Source: UBA2336 sp965227265
Lineage (GTDB): Bacteria; Bacteroidota; Bacteroidia; Cytophagales; Cyclobacteriaceae
Direction of reading: 5' to 3'
Length of the DNA: 64,000 bases
Assembly: GCA_965227265.1 (NCBI GenBank)
Contig: OZ245738.1
Location: 1,612,001 to 1,676,000 of the forward strand
Part shown: positions 10,104 through 18,667 of the stretch, in pieces
Layout of the letters: each line of letters starts with the position of its first letter
Numbering within the stretch: position 1 is the first letter of the stretch
Made by a program: the position numbers and the translations under genes
Notes under the pieces: generated by a model
The model's input: the letters and a program-made list of their open reading frames with translations, nothing else
Told to the model about the DNA's origin: nothing
Databases searched by the model: none

Positions 10104-11702
10104 TTAAATTGCCCGAATGCGCATGATGCGCTTATCAAATTCCTCATTTTGGAGAATGGACTTACTGCGGATTCTGGTTTTATAAGTATAGATGGTGGTG
10201 ACTGAATAGTCCAGAATTTTGGCAATTTTCTCATTGTCGTGGATCCCCATTCGCATCAGGGCAAAAATGCGGAGCTCGGTGTTAAGCAACTGCCCTTCTT
10301 TCGGTACAAGTCGGTCTTCCTCTTTAAAGAAAGAGTTAAAAATGGTAACAAACTCTGGGAATAGCTTCAAAAACACCCGGTCAAAGTTGTTATACAGATC
10401 TTCCCGCTCACGCCTGATATTAATAGAGTCAACAATGTATTTGATCTCTTCCTGCTTTTTAGTTAGAAGCTTTAGTTCCAGCGATTTCTTTAACATATCA
10501 AGCTTCGTAATATGGTCTGCTGTTACAGTAAAGTAATACCAGAGATACTCTTCTTTTATTTTATTTGCATCGATGAGTTGATGATTGGTGTCTTGAAGCT
10601 TATGATTAGCATCCGAGATAACCTGTTCTGCCAATTTTAATTTCCGGTATTGCCGCAGTATAATAAGCGAAAATACAACGATCAAAATCGTGAGTGCGGT
10701 AATCACAAATGCATACATCAATAACGCACTGCGATGCGATTCAACAGTTCGCAAGCGTTGACCTTCAATAACCGGGAATACAGCTGCTACCTGGATCTTA
10801 CGGTGACGGGCACCATAAAAGTTAGCATCATCCATAGCGATTTTGATATACGTGTAGGCATTTTCAATATCTCCTTCTTTATACAATAGATCTGCCAGGT
10901 TGAGCATGGCAAGCGTTTCCTTTGTACAAGAACGTAAATCGGCAATTGCAGCTTTAATCAGCATTTCCTTTGACATATCCGGGCGCGAAGTATAATGATA
11001 GATAAAGCTTAGTGTGCTGGCCGCAACTGCAAGCTGCTGATTGGTAAGGGATCTCTTAAGCAATGTTTCAAATGCTTGCTGTGCGCCTGTAATATCCTCC
11101 AACCTCAAACTCTTCAAGCCGGTAAACATTAAGTATCGTAACGATGTTTTGGGTGCGATCGCAATTGCAGAATCCATGTAAGCATTTCCGTTTGCCGTGT
11201 GATAGGGACGATAAAAATCATCTCCGCTAAAATCAGAAAGATCGTAATGCGTTCGGGCCATAAGAAAATAATACTCAGACCGTAAGCTGTCATCAAGATG
11301 CTGGAGCTGCACAGTTCTTAATGTATCAAGCGTTTCGTTAAACAATCCGGAGGATACCAATACAAATCCTATTTTGATTTTACTTACAGCAATCTTTTTC
11401 GCGTCCTTCATGCGAAAGGCTGAAGTTTCTAAAATACGTGCATACCGAAAAGCAGAATCATAAATAAATGACTTATACTCCTCGTAAATCCTTTCATAAA
11501 CCTCATACCTTCCGGATACCGGGAGTTGCATCACCTTACGTTTCAGAGATTCAATCCGGTTAAGTTTCTCCGTTAAAAAAGTTTCTCGTTGCGCAATAAC
11601 GGTATTCAGTTCTTCCAGCGATTTTTGCGGATCAGGACTGGCGAACGATTTAGAAGTTAAGATCAGGAATAAGATTGGGAGAAGAAAATTCCGCACAAGC
11701 AT
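10104..11702 (-). CDS. SusR-like membrane-spanning transcriptional regulator (TPR sensor, LuxR-type HTH)
   Basis: This 532-residue one-component regulator probably senses a periplasmic sugar and controls the adjacent sus genes. It has an N-terminal signal sequence, a periplasmic helical-repeat region (about 25-310), and a transmembrane helix (about 325-347, ALLMYAFVITALTILIVVF). A cytoplasmic coiled coil comes next (LRQYRKLKLAEQVISDANHK). The C-terminal helix-turn-helix contains TELRIFALMRMGIHDNEKIA and ILDYSVTTIYTYKTRIRSKS. This architecture matches the SusR/DUF6377 group. It is transcribed in the same direction as susC with a 237-bp gap. The ligand is inferred from context only. Confidence 0.85.
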   Translation of the reverse strand: MLVRNFLLPILFLILTSKSFASPDPQKSLEELNTVIAQRETFLTEKLNRIESLKRKVMQLPVSGRYEVYERIYEEYKSFIYDSAFRYARILETSAFRMKDAKKIAVSKIKIGFVLVSSGLFNETLDTLRTVQLQHLDDSLRSEYYFLMARTHYDLSDFSGDDFYRPYHTANGNAYMDSAIAIAPKTSLRYLMFTGLKSLRLEDITGAQQAFETLLKRSLTNQQLAVAASTLSFIYHYTSRPDMSKEMLIKAAIADLRSCTKETLAMLNLADLLYKEGDIENAYTYIKIAMDDANFYGARHRKIQVAAVFPVIEGQRLRTVESHRSALLMYAFVITALTILIVVFSLIILRQYRKLKLAEQVISDANHKLQDTNHQLIDANKIKEEYLWYYFTVTADHITKLDMLKKSLELKLLTKKQEEIKYIVDSINIRREREDLYNNFDRVFLKLFPEFVTIFNSFFKEEDRLVPKEGQLLNTELRIFALMRMGIHDNEKIAKILDYSVTTIYTYKTRIRSKSILQNEEFDKRIMRIRAI

Positions 11703-11824
11703 AACGCTTCAAGGTAAGGAAATTTGTTTCAGAACAATGCTTAAATCACATACAAAATTGGTCTTATAAAATTGTTCCAGAAGCAGTATATTTCAATTGT
11801 TCTTTTTCGGACACAATAACTATC

Positions 11825-12238
11825 ATGTGGACATGTCCATTTTGCAAGCAGAAATTTGTTAAACCAAATCAGGTTCATTCCTGTGGTGATAAAGTGCTGG
11901 ATGATTTTCTGCACAATAAACCCGAATACACAATAGCGTTATTCTGGCATTTTGCCGATTCGTTTCAACAAACAGGAAAAGTGACCATACACCCTACAAA
12001 ATCGATGATCGCGTTTGCTGCTAAAACTCGAATGGCGTATGTAATCCGGTTAGGCAAAAATTTTGTTGATGTAGTTTTTCCGTTTGATCAGCCTCATACA
12101 GAGAACCTTTGCTTTCATAAGATTGCACAAGTTCCTGGAACGCAGCAATACAATCATCATCTTCGACTGTTGGATAAAAAAGATCTCAACGCAGAAGTAA
12201 AAAAATTCATGAAGCTTGCATACTCAAAGAATAACTAG
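11825..12238 (+). CDS. DUF5655-type protein with N-terminal zinc-ribbon-like knuckle
   Basis: This is a 137-residue soluble protein of unknown function. The first 20 residues hold a probable metal site, CPFC with HxC (C4, C7, H18, C20). The rest is an alpha/beta domain with TIHPTKSMIAFAAKTRMAYV and FDQPHTENLCFHKIAQVPG, phrases characteristic of the DUF5655 group as I recall it. It is divergent from the SusR-like gene across about 120 bp. No catalytic motif is obvious, and it appears monocistronic. Confidence 0.65.
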   Translation: MWTCPFCKQKFVKPNQVHSCGDKVLDDFLHNKPEYTIALFWHFADSFQQTGKVTIHPTKSMIAFAAKTRMAYVIRLGKNFVDVVFPFDQPHTENLCFHKIAQVPGTQQYNHHLRLLDKKDLNAEVKKFMKLAYSKNN

Positions 12239-12333
12239 TTGTTGATAATTCTCTACAGAATATCCCTTAAATCTTTCATTCCAGTTCAAATTTACACGGT
12301 CTGATTCTTGGATTAGCAGCGAAAACAATTTAT

Positions 12334-12516
12334 ATGAAAAACTCATTAACTGCCTCGCTTTCCATGATGATCGTATTCATTATGCTTACCATGCTAAGTG
12401 GCTGCCAGGTTATCGGTGATATTTTCGGAGCTGGCGTGTACACCGGCATGTTCATCGTAATCTTTGTTATCGGGCTAATCATTTTCCTGGTCGCGCGAAT
12501 GATGCGCAAAAAGTAA
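12334..12516 (+). CDS. Small lipoprotein with a C-terminal transmembrane helix
   Basis: This 60-residue protein has a lipoprotein-type signal (MLTMLSGC, Cys24), a short linker VIGDIFGAGVYTG, one strongly hydrophobic helix (about 39-55) and a basic tail, MRKK. Short proteins of this layout are common in Bacteroidota. Some database entries call them phosphatidate cytidylyltransferase, which the sequence does not support because it is far too short for that enzyme. It is convergent with galM, 8 bp away. Function unknown. Confidence 0.7.
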   Translation: MKNSLTASLSMMIVFIMLTMLSGCQVIGDIFGAGVYTGMFIVIFVIGLIIFLVARMMRKK

Positions 12517-12524
12517 TTAAGCAA

Positions 12525-13694
12525 CTATCGCGTACTAAAAACGTAGGTCGTTTGCGTATGATAAACTTCGCCCGGATTTAGCTCGACTGAAGGAAAATTC
12601 TCTTGATTCGGTGAATCCGGAAAGTGTTCAGTTTCTAGACAAAATCCATAACGATGTTTATACACACCATACTTTCCGGTTATTGATCCGTCCAGAAAAT
12701 TACCGCAATACAGTTGCATGCCTGGCTCGGTTGTGTAAACATCCACTACCCTTCCGGATTCCGGTTCGTAAACTGTGGCAGCCTGTTTAACAGAATCTTT
12801 TGTTGATAATACCCAGCAATGATCATAACCACCTGCCAGTTGCAGCTGTTCGTATGGATCATTTATTCTTGATCCAATTGAAAATTGTTTTCGAAAATCG
12901 AAAGGTGTTCCGCTAACCGCCCGAAGTTCGCCCGTGGGAATAAGTACATTGCTTACAGGTACAAATTGATCAGCATGAATCGTTACTTCATGATCAAGAA
13001 TGTCGCGCTTAACGTTTCCGGTAAGGTTAAAATAAGAATGGTGCGTTAGGTTAACAATAGTTTTTTTATCGGTTGTAGCTTTGTACTCAATCTTGAGTTC
13101 ATTGCTATCATTGAGCGTGTAAATAACCTCAATAGTCAAATTACCGGGATAGCCCTCTTCCATATCCTTACTTAGATATGTAAGCTTCAGACTATTATTT
13201 TCAAGTTGCTCTATATTCCAAAAAACTTTATCAAAGCCTTTTACACCCCCGTGAAGATGCTGGCCATTGTTGTTTTGTGCAACGGTAAATTTCTTTCCAT
13301 CCAAGGTAAACTTTCCATTAGCAATTCGGTTAGCATATCTTCCCACAATTGCTCCGAAATACGGAGTCTTCTTCAAATATCCCGCTAGAGAATCATAGCC
13401 AAGTACAATATCTTCTATAACACCATTTCTATCAGGAGCTTTTAAGGTTGTGAGGATACCGCCATAATTGATCACCCGTACTTCAACATTATTTTTGTTT
13501 ACAAGTGCGTATTCAAATACTTCCTCACCGTCCGGCAGTAGACCGAAAAGTTTATTTGCTTTAGCTTCCATAACTATTTGATTTTGTATTGGCTCTTTTG
13601 TAACTCCAGAACATGCCGAAAAAATTAAACCGTAGATCAAAACGCATACTAAATGGCTACTAGCAAGCCCGAACAATTTATTCTTTTTATTCAT
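12525..13694 (-). CDS. galM: Secreted lipoprotein aldose 1-epimerase (mutarotase)
   Basis: This enzyme interconverts the alpha and beta anomers of glucose or galactose. From the ATG at 13694 there is a lipoprotein signal with lipobox IFSAC (Cys28), then a full GalM fold. Conserved pieces are GAIVGRYANRI, HLHGG (H148), LTHHSYFNL (H218/H219) and LETEHFPDSPNQ with the probable base E354. An ATG at 13745 would add 17 residues before the signal. Placement next to a surface amylase locus suggests it acts on sugars released outside the cytoplasm, an unusual site compared with the cytoplasmic enterobacterial enzyme but seen in other Bacteroidota. Confidence 0.93.
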   Translation of the reverse strand: MNKKNKLFGLASSHLVCVLIYGLIFSACSGVTKEPIQNQIVMEAKANKLFGLLPDGEEVFEYALVNKNNVEVRVINYGGILTTLKAPDRNGVIEDIVLGYDSLAGYLKKTPYFGAIVGRYANRIANGKFTLDGKKFTVAQNNNGQHLHGGVKGFDKVFWNIEQLENNSLKLTYLSKDMEEGYPGNLTIEVIYTLNDSNELKIEYKATTDKKTIVNLTHHSYFNLTGNVKRDILDHEVTIHADQFVPVSNVLIPTGELRAVSGTPFDFRKQFSIGSRINDPYEQLQLAGGYDHCWVLSTKDSVKQAATVYEPESGRVVDVYTTEPGMQLYCGNFLDGSITGKYGVYKHRYGFCLETEHFPDSPNQENFPSVELNPGEVYHTQTTYVFSTR

Positions 13695-13830
13695 CGTTGA
13701 GGTGATGCTTCTAAAACGTGCTGATTCAATTCTACAGCTATTCAATACTTTATATTCTCCTGCAATAATATTAACAATTTAAACTATGGCACACTTTTTT
13801 AGAAGTCTTTGAGAAATAATCAAAAACACT

Positions 13831-14691
13831 ATGCAAAAAGCAGGAGAACCCATGCAGCTTCGTAAAGCCCAGGCGCAAAAAAGGCCAGGACAGGAGAGCA
13901 AAATGAAACCAGAACCGAAATCTGAACCTAAAGAACATAAAGATGGCAAGCTGGCTGGTAAAGTAGCTTTGATTACAGGAGGCGATAGCGGCATTGGACG
14001 AGCGGTGGCCATATTGTTTGCTCAGGAAGGTGCCAACGTTGCTATTGCTTACCTCAGTGAAGATGAGGATGCCGAAGAAACAAAACGATTGGTAGAAGAA
14101 TACACTGAGTGTCTTTTACTGCGTGGCGATTTATGTAAAGAAAATCAGTGTAAAAGCATTGTTGAAAAAACTGTAAAAAAATTCGGGAAACTCGATGTTC
14201 TCGTGAACAATGCAGCACTGCATTGGGAAAGTAAATCCTTGGAGGAAATTTCAACTGAACAATTGGAAAAAACTTTCACGAATAACGTTATGCCTTATTT
14301 CTGGGTAACTAAAGCTGCATTAAAGCATCTTAAAAAAGGAAGTGCTATCATCAACACATCATCCGTAACAGCCTATCGGGGCAGCGACACATTAATAGAT
14401 TATGCATCAACGAAAGGGGCAATTGTATCCTTTACACGAAGCTTATCATCTAACCTTGTCAAAAGAGGAATTCGTGTTAATGGAGTTGCTCCCGGTCCTA
14501 TCTGGACACCCTTAATTGCCTCTTCTTTCAAGCCTGAAAAAGTTTCCCGGTTTGGAAGCGATGTACCCATGGGTCGCGTAGGTGAACCTGCCGAAGTTGC
14601 GCCAAGCTATTTATTTCTCGCGAGTAACGATTCAGCATATATGACGGGTCAATTCCTTCATCCAAATGGCGGTGAGATTGTGAATGGATAA
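13831..14691 (+). CDS. Short-chain dehydrogenase/reductase with hydrophilic N-terminal extension
   Basis: This is a 286-residue NAD(P)-dependent SDR of the YghA/YhdG/general-stress-protein-39 type. The dinucleotide motif TGGDSGIG spans 49-56, NNA is at 126-128, and the catalytic set is S177 or S178, Y191 and K195 (YASTK). The first 40 residues are a Lys/Pro/Gln-rich tail (QAQKRPGQESKMKPEPK) not needed for the fold, which is a hallmark of this subgroup. The substrate is unknown. It is followed 28 bp later by a DUF6496 gene in the same direction, so a stress-related transcript is plausible. Confidence 0.9.
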   Translation: MQKAGEPMQLRKAQAQKRPGQESKMKPEPKSEPKEHKDGKLAGKVALITGGDSGIGRAVAILFAQEGANVAIAYLSEDEDAEETKRLVEEYTECLLLRGDLCKENQCKSIVEKTVKKFGKLDVLVNNAALHWESKSLEEISTEQLEKTFTNNVMPYFWVTKAALKHLKKGSAIINTSSVTAYRGSDTLIDYASTKGAIVSFTRSLSSNLVKRGIRVNGVAPGPIWTPLIASSFKPEKVSRFGSDVPMGRVGEPAEVAPSYLFLASNDSAYMTGQFLHPNGGEIVNG

Positions 14692-14719
14692 TTAATATTT
14701 AACTAAAAGCAAGACTATT

Positions 14720-14914
14720 ATGGCTAAGTATTCAAAGAAAGCGTCTGAGAAAGTTGAGAAAGTGATGCACGAGAAAAAGCTCGGAACGTTAAGAAGTGGT
14801 AGCGGAAAAAAGGTTACCAGCCGCAAACAGGCAATTGCAATAGGATTGTCTGAGGCGCGCAAGGCTGGTGCGAAGGTTCCTAAGAAAAAGGCCAGTCGCA
14901 AAAAGTCTTCATGA
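14720..14914 (+). CDS. DUF6496 small basic protein
   Basis: This is a 64-residue, very lysine-rich protein. It contains VEKVMHEKKLGTLRSG and SRKQAIAIGLSEARKAGAKV, the recognisable core of DUF6496, with a KKKASRKKSS tail. The net charge suggests nucleic-acid binding, but no experimental role is known to me. It follows the SDR gene by 28 bp on the same strand. Confidence 0.85.
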   Translation: MAKYSKKASEKVEKVMHEKKLGTLRSGSGKKVTSRKQAIAIGLSEARKAGAKVPKKKASRKKSS

Positions 14915-14979
14915 AGAATTGTTGTGTAGTGGCGCATCTTATGTAGAAACACAAAATTTCATCTCTACGAATCAATCCA

Positions 14980-15135
14980 TTATTTCTTTTTTTGTTTTGA
15001 TCCATTATCCCCTGACTCTTTATTAGGGTTTTTGGATGGATCCATTTGTTGTGGAGGTGTAGGCGTTTCAACCGCATCGGCTGATTTCTTTACATCAGAG
15101 TCTTTTTTGTCAATATTCTTTTTGTCGCGGTTCAT
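14980..15135 (-). CDS. Predicted tiny hydrophilic protein (51 aa)
   Basis: This is a short frame that an ORF cutoff of about 60 codons would miss. It starts MNRDKKNIDKKDSD, continues through a Pro/Gln stretch, TPPQQMDPSKNPNKESGD, and ends SKQKKK. It has the low-complexity, charged, disorder-like composition of the protein at 15338-15526. An upstream ATG at 15141 would add two residues. No family is recognised. Coding status is inferred from composition and the lack of any competing gene here. Confidence 0.5.
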   Translation of the reverse strand: MNRDKKNIDKKDSDVKKSADAVETPTPPQQMDPSKNPNKESGDNGSKQKKK

Positions 15136-15337
15136 AATCATTTCTTTTTGAATGAATGATTATAAATCGTGCCGAATTGAAATTGTGATTTTGAAGTAAT
15201 AATCGTTTTTATTCATCAGCGTTGGTGGTATTATTCTACATAGCCATGGTTTTGTCCACAAAACAGTTCTAATGCGAAGATTTTGACCCTTATGAGTTCT
15301 GGCTCAGATTTTAGTATAATATTATAAAACTACCATT

Positions 15338-15526
15338 ATGAAAAAGAGTAAGCCTCAGAATCCGAATGACCATAAAAGAAAAACTCCATCTACAAAAGGT
15401 CAGGAACACAACGATAAAAAGTTCACCTCCTATAATACGGATGATGAACAGACCTCTACACCGCAAAAAGTAAGAGAAAAGCGAGAATCAACATCCGAAC
15501 AAAAGACAAAACAGGAATCGGATTAA
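15338..15526 (+). CDS. Small hydrophilic disordered-type protein
   Basis: This 62-residue protein is almost entirely Lys, Glu, Gln, Ser, Thr, Asp and Pro (MKKSKPQNPNDHKRKTPSTK, later KVREKRESTSEQKTKQES). It has no hydrophobic core, so it is probably disordered. Similar tiny hydrophilic proteins in other bacteria are often stationary-phase or desiccation-induced, but that is analogy only. It lies 48 bp upstream of the Nudix gene. Confidence 0.6.
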   Translation: MKKSKPQNPNDHKRKTPSTKGQEHNDKKFTSYNTDDEQTSTPQKVREKRESTSEQKTKQESD

Positions 15527-15574
15527 TAAGCACAGCTCTCTTAATCTGCTGTTGGATTTTAACGTTCTTTACGT

Positions 15575-16036
15575 ATGCCTCAACAATCTGCAGGACTGTT
15601 AATGTATCGAAAATCAGAAGCTGAACTTGAGTTCTTTCTCGTTCATCCGGGCGGACCATTTTGGGCAAAGAAAAATGAAGGGGCCTGGAGTATTCCTAAA
15701 GGTCTTACGGAACAACATGAAGAATTATTGGATGCGGCAAAACGTGAGTTCGAAGAGGAAACCGGCATAAAACCAATTGAACCTTTTTATTCTTTAGGAT
15801 CGGTAAAACTTAAAAGCGGCAAAATAATTTACGCCTGGGCTTTTGCAGGTGAGTGGAGTTCTCATCAGGGTATTACCTCAAACAACATTGATATTGAGTG
15901 GCCTCCCCGATCAAAGAAATACATTTCAATACCGGAGGTCGATCGGGCTGAATGGATGACGTACGAAAAAGCGTCTCTGATGATAAACCCTGCTCAATTA
16001 CCGTTATTAAAACGTGTTCAAGAATTCTTAAAATAA
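15575..16036 (+). CDS. Nudix hydrolase
   Basis: This 153-residue enzyme carries a perfect Nudix box: G43, E49, R57, E58, E61, E62 and G64. The beginning (SAGLLMYRK, EFFLVHPGGPFW, GAWSIPKG) matches the bacterial Ap4A-hydrolase/predicted NTP-pyrophosphatase subgroup. It would hydrolyse a nucleoside diphosphate linked to another group, with Mg2+. The substrate is not determined from sequence. Its 3' end faces the PAS-like gene on the other strand, 30 bp away. Confidence 0.93.
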   Translation: MPQQSAGLLMYRKSEAELEFFLVHPGGPFWAKKNEGAWSIPKGLTEQHEELLDAAKREFEEETGIKPIEPFYSLGSVKLKSGKIIYAWAFAGEWSSHQGITSNNIDIEWPPRSKKYISIPEVDRAEWMTYEKASLMINPAQLPLLKRVQEFLK

Positions 16037-16066
16037 CTTGTACCCAACAATTCGCGGGCAAGGAAA

Positions 16067-16411
16067 TTAAACTTTGGGTGCCAGCCGTGCTAGTCCTATC
16101 AGCGATTTAACTTCACCGATACGGTTAATGAACCTAAAATTAAACTCAACCAGATCACTAGCACCCTGCTGGATCATTTGAATAATCTGCGAAACATCTT
16201 CCGGATGAATCAGGTAATTAATTCCGCTGAGATGCAATAGATAATCAAAGTTAAATGCATGTTTATCAAACGGGAAAATCTCAGTTTCATCGCGGAGCTC
16301 ATTCCAGCCTTCTGTAAATGAGAAAACATGTGCATGAGCAATCAGCAATAATGTTCTAGGAGCATCATGCGTGGCTCCTTTTTCAGTTGTCTTAGTTTTT
16401 ATAAGTGTCAT
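16067..16411 (-). CDS. Small protein ending in a PAS-domain C-terminal half
   Basis: This 114-residue protein has a C-terminal half with the PAS3-like string HPEDVSQIIQMIQQGASDLV followed by FNFRFINRIGEVKSL. The N-terminal half is shorter than a normal PAS domain, so ligand binding may be lost or the fold minimal. It overlaps the upstream SRPBCC gene by 20 bp, so translation is probably coupled. No output domain is present. Function unknown; the PAS call is moderate. Confidence 0.55.
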   Translation of the reverse strand: MTLIKTKTTEKGATHDAPRTLLLIAHAHVFSFTEGWNELRDETEIFPFDKHAFNFDYLLHLSGINYLIHPEDVSQIIQMIQQGASDLVEFNFRFINRIGEVKSLIGLARLAPKV

Positions 16412-16838
16412 CGTGTAATTCGTCCTCTACAACGCGTTTAAGTCCATTCACTATTTTATCCCAACCTTTTAAGGATCGTTCATAACGATCTTCCGCACCT
16501 TCCCCCTGTCCCACATCATCGGTAATGGAAACAATTGTTTTGCCGCTATCCTCGTACAATTCAAAGGTTACAATCGATTCAGTCGCAGACTTTGAATTTT
16601 TAAGAGTATACTTAAGTAATGACCCGCGGTTGATTTGGATGATCATCCCGTTAAATTCCATCGGAAAGATTCCTAGAATTTTTCTCTTAAACGATATTGG
16701 TTGATCCACTATCCAACTTGAATAGACCTTACAACCGTAAAAGTATTTGCGGGTAAGTTCCGGATCTGTAATCGCCTGCCACACATTTCGCATGGGTGCT
16801 CTTACGGAGATTTGCTTTCTGACTATAAATTCTTCCAT
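16392..16838 (-). CDS. SRPBCC/AHSA1-like (START-fold) domain protein
   Basis: This is a helix-grip-fold protein of about 148 residues from the ATG at 16838 (EFIVRKQISVRAPMRNVWQA). It includes the motif ITDPELTRKYFYGCKVYSSW and the C-terminal helix RYERSLKGWDKIVNGLKRVV typical of the AHSA1 group. Such proteins bind hydrophobic ligands or act as small accessory factors. Starting at 16886 would run the coding region through the terminator hairpin of the neighbouring gene, so the internal ATG is chosen. It overlaps the downstream PAS-like gene. Confidence 0.83.
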   Translation of the reverse strand: MEEFIVRKQISVRAPMRNVWQAITDPELTRKYFYGCKVYSSWIVDQPISFKRKILGIFPMEFNGMIIQINRGSLLKYTLKNSKSATESIVTFELYEDSGKTIVSITDDVGQGEGAEDRYERSLKGWDKIVNGLKRVVEDELHDDTYKN

Positions 16839-16852
16839 TTTACTTATTGAAT

Positions 16853-16884
16853 TAAAAAAAGAAAAGGGCTCAAAAGCCCTTTTC
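16853..16884 (-). terminator. Intrinsic terminator of the DUF4136 gene
   Basis: A 10-bp perfect stem (16861-16870 paired with 16875-16884) with a four-base loop is followed, on the minus strand, by a run of seven Us (16854-16860). It sits 20 bp after the DUF4136 stop codon. Confidence 0.85.
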
Positions 16885-16904
16885 ACTTAAACTCTCTGAT
16901 CAAC

Positions 16905-17615
16905 TTAGTTAACCTTGTTAACTTTATCGCCACGGTATTTAAACTCTTCCATGATCAGGTGAACGGCTTCTTTAACTTTAGCTTCTTCGGTAATAAATGC
17001 ATTATCGCGAACTAAACCTGAGGCAAATCCATCCCAAATAACTTCTGATGTTTTAGTATCAATCAACGATACGATCAATGTTCCTGGCTTAAGAAGATGT
17101 GTAGTTGTATCGCTTGGCGTACGAACTTCTTTTCCACCGGTAACCATTGTTGGTACATCATTTATGTAGCCCTTCATTCTGGCTTCTCTTTCAAGCACAC
17201 GATAGGCTACTAACAAATCAGGGCGAACGTCATTCTGACGATACCCTCTTGCCTGAAGTTCTTCTGACAATGAACTTTTAATAGCAGCGTTTACAGCCAC
17301 ATTCGTTGAAGGAATAATCACATTGTAAGAATAAACATAAGGCGAAGTAACTGTTGTAGTAGTTGTGGTTGTTTTCGTTGTACCTGCCTTAGTTGTTTGA
17401 GTAGTTTTTTTTCTTGGAACCGCTTTTTCCTCGGTGTAGGTATAGATATAATACCCACTTTCAGGTTGAGCTGTCTCATCCATTTGAGCCCATGCAAATG
17501 TTTTAAATTTGTTGAAATCAACATTTACTTTAGTATTTCCCTTCACGACTACATCCTGAGCCTGAACGAAACCTGCTGTGAGCAGTATAAGTGCTGCAAT
17601 CTTTAATGCTTTCAT
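16905..17615 (-). CDS. DUF4136 exported protein
   Basis: This 236-residue envelope protein has a Sec signal peptide ending near VQAQ with no lipobox Cys, unlike many DUF4136 members. The DUF4136 body contains VNVDFNKFKTFAWAQ near the start and LIVSLIDTKTSEVIWDGFAS near the end. A low-complexity Thr/Lys insert (KKTTQTTKAGTTKTTTTTTT) interrupts the domain at about 70-90. Function unknown. It is monocistronic, ending at an intrinsic terminator. Confidence 0.85.
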   Translation of the reverse strand: MKALKIAALILLTAGFVQAQDVVVKGNTKVNVDFNKFKTFAWAQMDETAQPESGYYIYTYTEEKAVPRKKTTQTTKAGTTKTTTTTTTVTSPYVYSYNVIIPSTNVAVNAAIKSSLSEELQARGYRQNDVRPDLLVAYRVLEREARMKGYINDVPTMVTGGKEVRTPSDTTTHLLKPGTLIVSLIDTKTSEVIWDGFASGLVRDNAFITEEAKVKEAVHLIMEEFKYRGDKVNKVN

Positions 17616-17808
17616 ATTTTTAATATTTCTTAATGTTAAATGTATAGTCTACTTCGTGTAGATATAACTGACGAGGCTAAAAAATAATGCCACGAATAAA
17701 ATTTGTTTTATGATCCATTTTTTAAGATTAGCTCATTGATATGTAGAATTACTTCCGCGAGTGCGGAATTTTTGAGGGCTCAGAAATAAGTATATATAAT
17801 TTGGATGT

Positions 17809-18561
17809 TTATACGGCAGTGCGCATGCGAGGCCTGACCTTTATATCTCTCTTTTTGTATTCCGATCTGCGTTTTTTACGATCAAGGAAAATATATAATC
17901 CCAAGCCCGTCAGCGAAATTGCCGCAATCCAGATCAATGCCCGTTCAATATTTCCATTTAAGCCATAAAGTGCCAGTATAATCAGTAAGGGAGTAATACC
18001 CGCCAACGATGATAAAATATACTTGCGATAGCTCATTTCCAGAATTCCAGCAACGAAACTGATACCATCACTCGAGAATGAAGAGAAGCGCGCGATAAAA
18101 ATTGCCTTAACACCATAACGTTCTACGAACACTTTTATCTTCTGCTGCGCATTTTCGGAAACAAACCGATCGATAGCTCTCGGGCCAAGTTTTTTACCAA
18201 TAAAATATCCAATTGTGGATGATAGAAATACACCAACCAAGCAAATAAGAGGGCCCCAAACCGGTCCGTAACAGACAATGGCTATGATAAAAAGTATCAG
18301 GTTTGGAATGAGCAAAGCAAACATTTGCGCGACCATGGAAAGAATGATAATGATTGGTCCCCACGCTTTGAATTGTTTTACCCAGTCGTGAATACGTTCC
18401 TGATCATCACTCGTAAGTATTACAAAAGCGTTGTTGATACCTTCATGAAAAGACGGAATGAGGAAATAGCACCCCACAAGTAACACCACAACAGCTACAG
18501 AAACGATTAATACTACCTTATCACCTCTACTTCGGGGCTTTTTTGACGGCTTTTTTTTCAT
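17809..18561 (-). CDS. TVP38/TMEM64-family (VTT domain) membrane protein
   Basis: This 250-residue inner-membrane protein has a basic N-terminus, a TM helix at about 17-35, a re-entrant/TM region around FALLIPNLILFIIAIVCYGP, and the VTT signature GVFLSSTIGYFIGKKLG. ARFSSFSSDGISFVAGILEM and further helices follow, ending in an Arg/Lys-rich tail. Relatives in the DedA/VTT superfamily are linked to lipid scrambling or undecaprenyl-phosphate recycling; the exact role here is open. No operon partner is visible. Confidence 0.85.
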   Translation of the reverse strand: MKKKPSKKPRSRGDKVVLIVSVAVVVLLVGCYFLIPSFHEGINNAFVILTSDDQERIHDWVKQFKAWGPIIIILSMVAQMFALLIPNLILFIIAIVCYGPVWGPLICLVGVFLSSTIGYFIGKKLGPRAIDRFVSENAQQKIKVFVERYGVKAIFIARFSSFSSDGISFVAGILEMSYRKYILSSLAGITPLLIILALYGLNGNIERALIWIAAISLTGLGLYIFLDRKKRRSEYKKRDIKVRPRMRTAV

Positions 18562-18667
18562 GACAGGAGGTTAATTCAATTCCTTGCTGAGGTATTGAAA
18601 ATCTCCTGCCACCTTTCAAGCTATTAGTTAAGGTAAACTTCTCCTGATTTACGAAGGATAGTTTGGA

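Noticed and set aside
9893..11702. ECF sigma/anti-sigma pair controlling the sus locus
   Set aside because: The upstream regulator has a TPR-TM-HTH layout and no sigma-70 or FecR domain is seen.
14880..15077. 65-codon minus-strand frame near DUF6496
   Set aside because: It overlaps DUF6496 antisense and competes with the better composed 51-residue frame at 14980-15135.
16839..16886. Upstream start for the SRPBCC gene
   Set aside because: The extension would translate through the terminator hairpin of the DUF4136 gene and adds no conserved residues.
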